Positions 7,633 to 15,150 of a stretch of DNA of 64,000 nt are shown here, in pieces (the first letter of the stretch is position 1; each line of letters begins with the position of its first letter). Made by a program: the position numbers and the translations under genes. The stretch is taken from the NCBI RefSeq assembly GCF_030580955.1, contig NZ_JAUQON010000003.1, positions 124,001 to 188,000 of the forward strand. The letters run 5' to 3'. The DNA is from Hymenobacter convexus (GTDB taxonomy: Bacteria > Bacteroidota > Bacteroidia > Cytophagales > Hymenobacteraceae). The notes beneath the pieces were generated by a model. The model saw only the letters and a list, made by a program, of their open reading frames with translations, made no database searches and was not told where the DNA came from.

Positions 7633-8964
7633 TCAGCGGTAAGAGACCCGCCGAATCAATACCCCGCCCCCGCCTTGGCTTGGCACGTCCTGGTGTACGA
7701 TACCGGCCAAAGTGGGTGCATTTTTTTCCGTTGCACCCACTGCACCCAGCACCCTCTCCCAGGCCTTGAGCAGCGCCGGGCCGTAGCGTTCGAGGGCATC
7801 GTGTCCATAAACACCGGCGTGGCCCAGCGCCTTCTCCTTCAGGTTGGAATCCCCGCCCGACCCGAGCATGACCAGGTCGGCGCCGGTGTGGCGGGCCGTG
7901 TGGGTAGTAATGACTTTATGGAGAGGCAGCACCTCTTCGGTGGCCTCGCCACGCACGTACTGCACCCGCACGAAGGACCGGGTGAGCTGGGCCACGCGGG
8001 CCAGCTGCTTCATGCGGCGGTTCCGCTCCTGCTGGCTGGGCACGGGCGGGCGCCCCGCCCACCCGTGCCAGATGGCGGCCGCGGCGGGCGGGAGCGGCAC
8101 GCGCACCTCGTCACCGGTTTTGGCCTGGTGAAACGTGAGCACCGGCGTGGCCGGATAGCCCGGCAAATCGACGGGGGCGACGTGGTGGGGGCGCAGGGCC
8201 CGCAGGTCGGAGTCGCGCAGCAGGAGCAGCGTTTGGAACGTGAACAGGGCCGCTTCCTCGCGCAACTCGTCATCGGTCAATTCCAGGGCCATGAGCGCGC
8301 GCAGCTCGGCCTGCTGCAGGGCGGGGGCCCGCCCGTAGCGGGTTTTGATTTTCAGCCAAGCGGGCAACACCTTGCCGCCCAGCCGGAAGCACTCGCGCAG
8401 GAATTTGATGTGCTTGCTCACGGTGCTGTCGACCAGGCCCAACGCGGCCAGGTAGGCCAGGTAGTCGAGCAAGTCCTTGCGGGTGAGGGCCAGCACCGGC
8501 CAGGCCGGGTGGTAGGCTTCGAGGTGGCCCACCACTTGCTTGTAGCGGCGGGCGCTGTTGTAGGTCTGGCCGGGGTTTTCGGCCTGCCACAGCGCGTAAA
8601 AGTCGCGGGGTGTGGTGGCCGTGGGCGCCTCGGCCGCGGCGCGCTTGCCGGCGGGCTTCTTGCCGAGGGCCACGCGGGCGGCGGCCACGAGTTCCGTTTC
8701 GGTCACGGGCCGGCTCTCGGCCGAGGCCAGCGTGAAGACCGTGTTGACGGCGGTTTCCACTTTGGCCAGTTCGTTGTTGAGGCGCGTGGCGTCGGGGTCC
8801 TTGCGCATGACCACCAGCCGGGCCTCGGGGCTGAAGTGGGCCGGCAAGCAACTCACGCCGGTGGCCAGCTTGGCCCGCTGGCCGTCCCAGGCTACGTCAA
8901 GCACCACGCGGCAGCGGCCGTCGGCATCGGGGCGGGACAGGACCTGGCGGTAGGTGAGCTTCAT
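7633..8964 (-). CDS. int: Tyrosine recombinase, phage integrase
   Basis: A 443-residue site-specific recombinase that would integrate and excise the prophage. It has an N-terminal arm-binding region (MKLTYRQVLSRPDADGRCRV onward, the Bacteroidetes Arm-DNA-bind type), a helical core-binding domain and a C-terminal catalytic domain. Catalytic residues read as Arg250 (LLLRDSDL), Lys282 (HQAKTG), His355 and Arg358 (HTARHT), His382 (ALGHAG) and nucleophile Tyr394 (LERYGP). Full length. It is transcribed towards attL, 28 bases from the core, the usual placement for a tRNA-targeting phage. Repeated GGGTGCA-type words lie inside its 3' end (7714-7747). Confidence 0.93.
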   Translation of the reverse strand: MKLTYRQVLSRPDADGRCRVVLDVAWDGQRAKLATGVSCLPAHFSPEARLVVMRKDPDATRLNNELAKVETAVNTVFTLASAESRPVTETELVAAARVALGKKPAGKRAAAEAPTATTPRDFYALWQAENPGQTYNSARRYKQVVGHLEAYHPAWPVLALTRKDLLDYLAYLAALGLVDSTVSKHIKFLRECFRLGGKVLPAWLKIKTRYGRAPALQQAELRALMALELTDDELREEAALFTFQTLLLLRDSDLRALRPHHVAPVDLPGYPATPVLTFHQAKTGDEVRVPLPPAAAAIWHGWAGRPPVPSQQERNRRMKQLARVAQLTRSFVRVQYVRGEATEEVLPLHKVITTHTARHTGADLVMLGSGGDSNLKEKALGHAGVYGHDALERYGPALLKAWERVLGAVGATEKNAPTLAGIVHQDVPSQGGGGVLIRRVSYR

Positions 8965-9300
8965 GCCAGCGAAGATAGGAATGGCGCGGTGAGGGTGTTC
9001 GAACCTTTCGATAATGCAAGGTCGACAGGTGTCATGGCTTGCTGGTCAGCTGCTCGGAGGAGCCAACCCTTATCCCAGCCGCAACACCCCTGCCCGAGCA
9101 TCTGACGTTGAGCAATCCCATCAGCCCCACCATCGACGGGGCACAGCCCGGCAATTACCTGCTCTTAAAGCTACAGTAACGGGTAAATGAAGACTTTAAC
9201 TAATTATATGTTAAAGTTCTGGCATTAATTGAGTTACCACTGTCTATAAAAATAAAAGCCCCAGCTTTGGGGCTGGAGCTTTTTGTTGTAACTATTTGTA
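8965..9300. other. Intergenic stretch with a possible gene fragment
   Basis: The gap holds the terminator at 9252-9281. A plus-strand frame ends at 9179 with protein-like sequence (LSNPISPTIDGAQPGNYLLL) but lacks a start, suggesting a leftover gene tail. Nothing else is recognised. Confidence 0.3.
9252..9281 (-). terminator. Terminator of the T9SS cargo gene
   Basis: AGCCCCA and TGGGGCT form a stem, followed on the minus strand by TTTATTTTT. It lies 20 bases beyond the stop of the gene at 9301-11223. Confidence 0.75.
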
Positions 9301-11223
9301 TTATCGCTGCAACAACACGCTACGCTTGACTACTTGACCGCCGTTGTGCATCACCACATGGTAAAGCCCATCAGGTAAGTTGGAGGTCATAATACGCAAT
9401 GTTCCACTGAATGCTTTAGCGGACCCAACATTGTTGCCGTGATTATCAAAAAGGCTTGCTTCCATTTCCTCCGGCGCGGTAGTTTTCACCACCTGTTTCG
9501 AGTTGGGTGGTAAGGCCGATTTGGTCAAGGTATTGCGCACTTCAAGGTAGTTGTCTGCAACTCCAATCGTTGGGTTAAAGGCTGTCCGGTAAGGTGAGTA
9601 AGGGTCACAGTAAGTGCTGCCATCAGGGTTCGTCCAGGGAATGAGAGTACGGGGCGCCTCTGGCAGGAATTGCCCGGTTGGGCAGTCAATTGTAGTCACT
9701 GTATAGTCAACTTCATCAAGTCCCACACCGGCGTCTACATAAGGGACTTGCGTCGTGAATGATAACGGGGTCTTTGGGTTGCCATTAAAATAGTTGGTGA
9801 CTGTCCAATAGTAGGGCGGAAATAGATTCTGGCCGATTACGTTGATGCGCACCGTATTACCGGGGCAGAGCTTTTGTGCCCCATTTAAATCAAGGTCTGT
9901 GTCAATTGAGCCCGTACCTAGTGTGGTAACTAACTTGGTGACTGTCGGCTGGGTGGGCAGATTTATAAATGTAGCCGTGATGTACCCTTGCCCAGGTGTT
10001 GCCGAGGCCGCACTGGTCGTAAATGTCGGACCAGTCCAATTCTGCACGGTAAAGTAGCCAGTTGGTGATGTCGTCCAAACCACGGTTTGTGATGGGTCGG
10101 CCGTGTACGTATTGCTAAAGCTAGGGCAGATGACATCAGGGCCAATAATCTTTGGGCATGCACCGCTTACCGTGACCGTGACGGTTGATGTAGATGTGCT
10201 TCCATCAGGCAGTGATACAGTTAACGTGTAAGTGGTCGTTTTCTTAGGACGAACATCTAATTGAAAAGATGTGTAACTAACTGTTAAGGGCATGCCGGGG
10301 GCAGACCAAGCGTATTTAGCTCCCGGAACAGGGCACCCCTCCCCTAGGGTTACTAGTTCTGAGCATGATACAGACGAAGAGTTTCCAGCTGTGGGAATTT
10401 TATACAGTTCTACTTCGTCGATGTGATAACGGGCTCTACCAACTGAAGAAGTGGAAAGGTCAAAATTACCAATAGTCACATACCATGGCTGTGGGGAATC
10501 AGGCAATGCGGGTGATGAGGGCGTTGGTATAGTAATTTTTCCATTCACTTTCGTCCAACTGGAATTAGGTAACACGCCAAGACTCTGCATAGTAGTGCCT
10601 GGAGAGTTAGAAAAATTACGTAGCCCCCCAGTAGCAGTGGACAGGCACATGCCTAGGCGTGTCGCAATGCCAGCCGGTACGTGATAAGCTTGAAAACTTG
10701 CGTAGTACTCCCCCCTGGTTAACATCAGTGGCGCAGTCGGTGAGATAAGGTCAAAAGTATAACCACTCCCGCTCGGTGAACTGCCATTTGAGGCAGTAAT
10801 GATACTAATTGCACCGTTGTTCAAGGCCGAATTATTATTCAATGGAGGAAACCCCGGGCCAAGGTATTGGTATGGATTTGTTGTTGTGATGAGAGCACTG
10901 TTAGAATTGGGATTGGTTAGGCCGCTAGGCGCGTTGGTTGCGAAATAGGTTGGCTTTCCGTTGGTAATGCCATTGCCATCACCACTGAATGACCACCCGG
11001 CAACTTCGTCGTGAGCGGAAAAAGTAGAGCGCACATTATCTGGGAATCCGGACAGTGCTCCCCCATTTTGATTTTGCTGCTCAAAAGAAGGATTGGGAAT
11101 AAGATTACACGGATTAATAGCTTGCCCAACGGCTCGGTCTGGTTGCAGTGTGCCTAAGACAAAGAGCAACAGGAAATGGAGCGGAGCCATATAAAAGGCT
11201 TCGCGAAGTGTACTAGTTCTCAT
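9301..11223 (-). CDS. Prophage-borne secreted protein with T9SS sorting tail
   Basis: A 640-residue exported protein with a signal peptide (an alternative start is the internal Met in YMAPLHFLLLFVLG; cleavage near VGQA). The N-terminal half resembles the 'NLIPNPSFEQ...' carbohydrate-binding-like or jelly-roll modules found in Bacteroidetes surface proteins. The middle holds PKD/Ig-like repeats (KKTTTYTLTVSLPDGSTST). The last 55 residues (EMEASLFDNHGNNVGSAKAF to VVKRSVLLQR) fit a type A T9SS C-terminal sorting domain, so the protein is probably released or anchored at the cell surface. GC is clearly lower than in the chromosome. It sits on the lysogeny side next to integrase with its own terminator, the position of a lysogenic-conversion gene. 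Confidence 0.8.
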   Translation of the reverse strand: MRTSTLREAFYMAPLHFLLLFVLGTLQPDRAVGQAINPCNLIPNPSFEQQNQNGGALSGFPDNVRSTFSAHDEVAGWSFSGDGNGITNGKPTYFATNAPSGLTNPNSNSALITTTNPYQYLGPGFPPLNNNSALNNGAISIITASNGSSPSGSGYTFDLISPTAPLMLTRGEYYASFQAYHVPAGIATRLGMCLSTATGGLRNFSNSPGTTMQSLGVLPNSSWTKVNGKITIPTPSSPALPDSPQPWYVTIGNFDLSTSSVGRARYHIDEVELYKIPTAGNSSSVSCSELVTLGEGCPVPGAKYAWSAPGMPLTVSYTSFQLDVRPKKTTTYTLTVSLPDGSTSTSTVTVTVSGACPKIIGPDVICPSFSNTYTADPSQTVVWTTSPTGYFTVQNWTGPTFTTSAASATPGQGYITATFINLPTQPTVTKLVTTLGTGSIDTDLDLNGAQKLCPGNTVRINVIGQNLFPPYYWTVTNYFNGNPKTPLSFTTQVPYVDAGVGLDEVDYTVTTIDCPTGQFLPEAPRTLIPWTNPDGSTYCDPYSPYRTAFNPTIGVADNYLEVRNTLTKSALPPNSKQVVKTTAPEEMEASLFDNHGNNVGSAKAFSGTLRIMTSNLPDGLYHVVMHNGGQVVKRSVLLQR

Positions 11224-11552
11224 GATTAAGTGGTTGAAAGGGTAAAAGGATTACCAAATCACCTTCTTATCGTTTCTCATTACAAGGAAAAAACTGGGCT
11301 TATTGCGACTAGGATTTATCTCTTTAAAATAGTAGCAAAGCAGGAATAGCACAGAATTATTCGCAGCGGCCAGCCAATGCAGGTACACCATTCCACTGAA
11401 TTAATACCAAATAAAGACATTCATTATTTTGCGTTTGAGAGTATTTCCATAAAATTGCAAAGGGAAAGCGGGCGCCGAGGGAGTTGTGCGCCAAGCATTT
11501 TGTAAAGTACACTCCTTTACTCCCCTTTCTTTACTTGGGGCTTGCGGGGTGG
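11224..11552. other. AT-rich intergenic region
   Basis: About 330 bases between two minus-strand genes with low GC. It should carry the promoter of the T9SS cargo gene; a TGATTTG word at about 11254-11260 (minus strand) with a TTG some 20 bases upstream is only a partial match to the Bacteroidetes promoter. No gene is supported. Confidence 0.3.
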
Positions 11553-12038
11553 CTAGACCTGGGGGATTACTTGTGCTGCCGGTTCAGGTGCAGGCGGCGC
11601 TGGTGGAGTAGAGGCGGCTTTTTTGGCTTGCTCCCGGTCATACCTTATTTGCGCCAATGCCATTTTCATGGCTCGGTCTACCTCTGCCTTTGAATAACTA
11701 TCGCGGTCATAATCTGGCCACGCTGGCTGCGTGATACGCTTTATCAATGGTTCAACGATGTTGAGCGTCACACCAGGAGAAACGGCCTTCTGCATTTCCT
11801 CGAATACGCTGTCTCGCTCGGCATAGCCAGCGAATACGTACTCCATTTCCCGCCGGCTGGTCAGCAACAGCTGGATGGTGTAAAGCACCGTCACCGCGGG
11901 GTCGTAATCCTCGTAGCGAAGCTGCCCTTCTCGAGTGGTGCGGTCGATGTTCTCGGTGTAGATGGCTACCACCTCGGCCATGTTGAGCAATTGGAGGCGC
12001 TCGTTACGGCGCGTATAGAAGAAGGAGGAACCAAGCAT
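11553..12038 (-). CDS. Hypothetical protein, paralogue of 12194-12577
   Basis: From ATG 12038, a 161-residue protein. It begins MLGSSFFYTRRNERLQLLN and shares with the next gene upstream the landmarks GSSF-YT, LLN-A, RYE-YDP, an L-rich strand, ER/ED-R and a closing helix with Y(S/T)-AE. The C terminus is a low-complexity Ala/Pro tail (STPPAPPAPEPAAQ). Cytoplasmic, family not recognised. The two genes are clearly a tandem duplication that has diverged. Confidence 0.6.
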   Translation of the reverse strand: MLGSSFFYTRRNERLQLLNMAEVVAIYTENIDRTTREGQLRYEDYDPAVTVLYTIQLLLTSRREMEYVFAGYAERDSVFEEMQKAVSPGVTLNIVEPLIKRITQPAWPDYDRDSYSKAEVDRAMKMALAQIRYDREQAKKAASTPPAPPAPEPAAQVIPQV

Positions 12039-12098
12039 AAGGAGAGGAAAGCAGCACAACGGCCGCTGTGGTCGTTTCGTGTGAAAGGTAGGAAAAGG

Positions 12099-12127
12099 AA
12101 AGGCCCCAGTGGTGCTGGGGCCTTTTT
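12099..12127 (-). terminator. Hairpin terminator
   Basis: AAAGGCCCCAG, short loop, CTGGGGCCTTTTT. It lies downstream of the minus-strand gene 12194-12577. Confidence 0.75.
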
Positions 12128-12193
12128 GAGCATTACTTCTCCCCTTTCTTCGCTCGTGGCGTGCGGGGTGGCTTGGCAGCGGGGTATTGAGTG

Positions 12194-12577
12194 CTAGTCA
12201 CGAACTACAGACATTGCGTGCTCTATTTCTGCGGCAGTGTAGCCGTTGTAGACTGTCTTAGGCCCCTCCGGCTTACGCGGCACGTCGGGCGATGTATCGA
12301 TGATGGTCGCGGCCGGTGCTAAGGCGGCTAAAATCCCGTCGTACATCTTGTCACGGTCTTCAGCTGTGGCGTACAGGTATTCGCTGTACAAACCGTTGGC
12401 CATGACGATGGTGAGCAGATAAATTTTCCCTTCTAACGGGTCATACTCTTCATACCGCCGCCTAGCCGGTTCGGAATCCACGTCAACATCATTGACATGA
12501 ACTGACGCGATTTGAGCAGTATTCAGTAAAGTACGACGCTTGCCGCAGACGGTGTAGATGAAGGAGGAGCCGACCAT
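12194..12577 (-). CDS. Hypothetical protein, paralogue of 11553-12038
   Basis: From ATG 12577, a 127-residue protein starting MVGSSFIYTVCGKRRTLLN, with the YEEYDPLEGKIYLL and AEDRDKMYDGILAAL segments that line up with its neighbour and a terminal helix YTAAEIEHAMSVV. A longer frame to 12913 runs antisense-like through the next gene and is rejected. Family not recognised. It ends at its own terminator (12099). Confidence 0.6.
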   Translation of the reverse strand: MVGSSFIYTVCGKRRTLLNTAQIASVHVNDVDVDSEPARRRYEEYDPLEGKIYLLTIVMANGLYSEYLYATAEDRDKMYDGILAALAPAATIIDTSPDVPRKPEGPKTVYNGYTAAEIEHAMSVVRD

Positions 12578-12630
12578 AGGAGGAGAAAGCAGCGCAACGG
12601 CTAGGGGTGGGATTTCGTGTGTTGAGCCCG

Positions 12631-12903
12631 CTACTCCGCGTCCGGCACCCAGTCCGGCAGCTTCACGAACATGGCGTAGTCCGGCAGGCGGTTGTCCTCC
12701 CCTCCTGCTTCGAAGGCAAAGCAAAACTCCACTTCGTTCTTGTCCACGTCGTAGTTCACCTCGACAAAGAAACCGGCGGGCACTTGGTAGAGCATCACCG
12801 CTTGGTGCACGTCGTCCCAGCGCCGGGCAATGTAGGTGCCTTGGTTGTAGACGTAGGCTAGCTGCACCTCGTCGGAAAGGTGGTTGAAGTTCTCGATGGT
12901 CAT
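12631..12903 (-). CDS. Small acidic hypothetical protein (90 aa)
   Basis: ATG 12903 starts MTIENFNHLSDEVQLAYVYN, followed by a compact alternating-strand protein (YIARRWDDVHQAVMLYQV, GFFVEVNYDVDKNEVEFCFA) that looks like a small alpha/beta domain. Bacteroidetes proteins with the 'YVYNQGTYIARR' type of start are common small hypotheticals. No function known to me. It lies 16 bases downstream of the secreted protein at 12920 and may be cotranscribed with it. Confidence 0.6.
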   Translation of the reverse strand: MTIENFNHLSDEVQLAYVYNQGTYIARRWDDVHQAVMLYQVPAGFFVEVNYDVDKNEVEFCFAFEAGGEDNRLPDYAMFVKLPDWVPDAE

Positions 12904-12919
12904 CACTGGGCAAGGTAGG

Positions 12920-13213
12920 CTAATAGCACCACTTGCACGGGTCCATCCGCTGCTGGGCCAAGGCCAGCGAGATGGGCACCACGGCCGCATTGCACCGGGC
13001 CAGGCCGCGGCAGCCGGGCGAGGCGTGGTACTTGACCGTGTTGCCGCTGGCGCAGTAGTACACCTTCGGGCCAGCGGCTGTTTTGGTCTTGACCTTGACT
13101 TTGGCCGCCGCGTGGTGGGTGACGGTTTTGTGAGTGGTACGGGGGTGGGTGGTCTGGGCCTGGGCAGTAATGGAGAGCGCGAGGAAGGCCACCTGGAGTA
13201 GCAGGTGTTTCAT
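12920..13213 (-). CDS. Secreted Cys/His-motif protein (97 aa)
   Basis: From ATG 13213, it has a signal peptide (MKHLLLQVAFLALSITAQAQ), a Thr/Lys/His-rich linker, and a C-terminal module YYCASGNTVKYH...C-GLARC...C-WC. The spacing of Cys and His residues resembles the small zinc-ribbon-like module that closes some secreted nuclease-like proteins (Ada-like or 'CxxxxxxxYHxxxxC'). Probably binds a metal in the periplasm or outside; no catalysis predicted. On the lysogeny side of the prophage, so possibly cargo. Confidence 0.6.
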   Translation of the reverse strand: MKHLLLQVAFLALSITAQAQTTHPRTTHKTVTHHAAAKVKVKTKTAAGPKVYYCASGNTVKYHASPGCRGLARCNAAVVPISLALAQQRMDPCKWCY

Positions 13214-13238
13214 GGGGGCAAGGTAGGGAGCGGGCATG

Positions 13239-13272
13239 AAAAAGCCCCGCTGGGTGAGGGCGGGGCTTCTTC
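13239..13272 (-). terminator. Hairpin terminator
   Basis: AAAAAGCCCCG pairs with CGGGGCTTCTTC. It lies downstream of the minus-strand gene 13309-13596. Confidence 0.7.
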
Positions 13273-13308
13273 TCAATACCACAGAGAGACGCAAGGGTTA
13301 TTCGCCGC

Positions 13309-13596
13309 TTAGAACTCTTCAAACTTTTTCACTGGCCCACCAGCCTCATGCCCTGGGTGTTGGGGTGGATTTTGCAACTGCTCTACTTGCTCCTGCAGTT
13401 GCCCAATCGTCTCCTGTGCCTTCTTTAGGCCTTCCTCCAAATCAAGCAGCCTACTTAATAGGTACGAATCAAAATATTGCCCCTCAGTTGGATATCTCAA
13501 CGGTGCCAAAGTTGGATTTCCTCCATTCACTATAGCGTGCTGTCTTTCGTTCTGCAAGGCTTCAAGCGACTTCTTAATTTTATCTGAGGGGTACAT
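13309..13596 (-). CDS. Coiled-coil hypothetical protein (95 aa)
   Basis: Starts MYPSDKIKKSLEALQNERQH. The central helix LLSRLLDLEEGLKKAQETIG and following residues show clear heptads, so it probably oligomerises through a coiled coil; the tail is Pro/Gly-rich. It is divergent from the gene at 13651 and the 54 bases between must hold both promoters. Function unknown. Confidence 0.55.
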   Translation of the reverse strand: MYPSDKIKKSLEALQNERQHAIVNGGNPTLAPLRYPTEGQYFDSYLLSRLLDLEEGLKKAQETIGQLQEQVEQLQNPPQHPGHEAGGPVKKFEEF

Positions 13597-13650
13597 TTGG
13601 GTTTACTAAAGGTTAGGCCTGTTAAATTAGGCAGAAAACCATTAATCCGA

Positions 13651-13971
13651 ATGCACTTGACTACAATCGCCAACCTGTACCGACCCGGCCAGCCACCGCA
13701 ACCCATCCCAGCCGAGCAATTCGCCCTCCCCGATGCTTCGGGCCGTGCCCAGGTGACGCAGGCGGTAGCCGATGCGCTGGGCTGCCATGTAAGCCTATTG
13801 GACGTACTGGCCAGTGGGCCTGGCTATGTGGCTTACTCCATCTTTGACTGTGAAGGAGATGTAAATGCTGCCGTTATCCCTCTATTAAAAGCAGTTACAA
13901 AAACAGAATGGGGGAACGAGAATGAAGATGAGGTGCTGCGAGGAAACATTTTAGTCATACGGCTTACATAA
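13651..13971 (+). CDS. Hypothetical protein (106 aa)
   Basis: ATG 13651 is preferred to an in-frame start at 13597, which would overlap the divergent gene's promoter. The product starts MHLTTIANLYRPGQPPQPIP and contains an alpha/beta part (ADALGCHVSLLDVLASGPGY). GC falls along the gene, marking the edge of the AT-rich operon. No family recognised. It could be the first gene of the transcript that continues into the methyltransferase, about 100 bases further on. Confidence 0.5.
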   Translation: MHLTTIANLYRPGQPPQPIPAEQFALPDASGRAQVTQAVADALGCHVSLLDVLASGPGYVAYSIFDCEGDVNAAVIPLLKAVTKTEWGNENEDEVLRGNILVIRLT

Positions 13972-14072
13972 AATATCTCGACACTGTGCACCATCATCAT
14001 CACCGGCGTTACTTTGCATGATGTCATACGCTTTGCTTGAACCACAAGACGTGGCAGCATTATTTTTCAAAG

Positions 14073-15149
14073 ATGCAGGTAGAACAGAAAGGACTTTTTA
14101 AATATTCAGGAATTGATATATTTTCTGGAGCCGGAGGCATGAGCTGTGGTGCCATGGCAGCAGGGGTTTCTATCGACTTAGCGGTTGAGTTTGATAAACA
14201 CTCCGCTAATACATTCAAAAAAAACCATCCGAATACACTTGTAATACAGGATGATATAAGCAATATCAATCCAAAAAAGTATATCACTACGCCTCCATTC
14301 GTAGTCTTTGGTGGACCACCATGCCAAGGGTTTTCTAAATCCAATACAAAAACTAGAGATATAGGTAATGACAATAATAACCTTTTCAGAGAATTTATCA
14401 GATTTGTGGATGAGCTACAGCCTCAATGGTTCGTCTTTGAAAATGTAGAGGGCTTTCAGTCCTTTAATAAGGGAAAGACTCTGAAGTCATTAGAACTAAC
14501 CTTTAAGGGCCTTAAATATACTACTAGTCATAAAGTCCTTTGTGCATCCTCCTTTGGAGTCCCACAGCGCCGGAAAAGATTTTTTATGGTGGGTAATAGA
14601 GATGGAATAAAATTTGAATTTCCTAAAGAAACCAGCACTGAAATCACTGTAAAAGACGCCTTTCATGACCTGCCGAAGCTTATAAATGGTCAGCAAGACT
14701 CTGCATTACCATATATAAGCAAGCCGCAAAGCCAATATGCAAAACTCATGCGCGGTGCAACAAAGGAATCAACACAAAATCTAGTATCTCGAAACAGGGA
14801 TTACGTTGTAGAGAGATATGCTCATATACCTCAAGGAGGAAACTGGCGGTCTATTCCGAATCACATGCTTGACAACTACGCCAACTTGGACAATTGTCAT
14901 GGGAGCATCTACCGTCGGTTAAACCTTGATGAGCCATCGGTAATCATTTCCAACTATAGAAAAAATATGCTTATACACCCAGAGCAAGACAGAGGTTTAT
15001 CTGTACGTGAAGCAGCGCGTCTGCAAAGCTTTCCTGACAGCTATGTCTTCGAAGGAAATCTGGTATCAATACAGCAGCAAATAGGAAATGCGGTACCGCC
15101 CCTGCTAGCAAAAGAGATTTTCTCCCAACTTATATCTGCATCCAAATAA
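14073..15149 (+). CDS. C5-cytosine DNA methyltransferase (Dcm family)
   Basis: Transfers methyl groups from S-adenosylmethionine to C5 of cytosine in DNA. From ATG 14073 (an in-frame TTG at 14037 is possible) the protein is 358 residues, normal for the family. Motif I is IDIFSGAGGMSCG (residues 14-26), motif IV GGPPCQGFS with catalytic Cys84, motif VI FENVEGF, motif VIII QRRKRFFMVG, and motifs IX-X RLQSFPDSYVF and QIGNAVPPLLAKEI. The target-recognition region (about 200-290) is distinctive, so specificity cannot be read. GC is about 40%, far below the phage structural genes. It is the first gene of a tight operon with 15151, 17316 and 17926. No restriction endonuclease is adjacent. Confidence 0.93.
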   Translation: MQVEQKGLFKYSGIDIFSGAGGMSCGAMAAGVSIDLAVEFDKHSANTFKKNHPNTLVIQDDISNINPKKYITTPPFVVFGGPPCQGFSKSNTKTRDIGNDNNNLFREFIRFVDELQPQWFVFENVEGFQSFNKGKTLKSLELTFKGLKYTTSHKVLCASSFGVPQRRKRFFMVGNRDGIKFEFPKETSTEITVKDAFHDLPKLINGQQDSALPYISKPQSQYAKLMRGATKESTQNLVSRNRDYVVERYAHIPQGGNWRSIPNHMLDNYANLDNCHGSIYRRLNLDEPSVIISNYRKNMLIHPEQDRGLSVREAARLQSFPDSYVFEGNLVSIQQQIGNAVPPLLAKEIFSQLISASK

Positions 15150-15150
15150 A

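Noticed and set aside
9100-9179. Short plus-strand gene ending at 9179
   Set aside because: Protein-like ending but no start codon or upstream domain; kept only as a possible fragment in the intergenic entry.
12578-12913. N-terminal extension of the gene at 12194
   Set aside because: Reads through the next minus-strand gene in another phase and is unlike protein.
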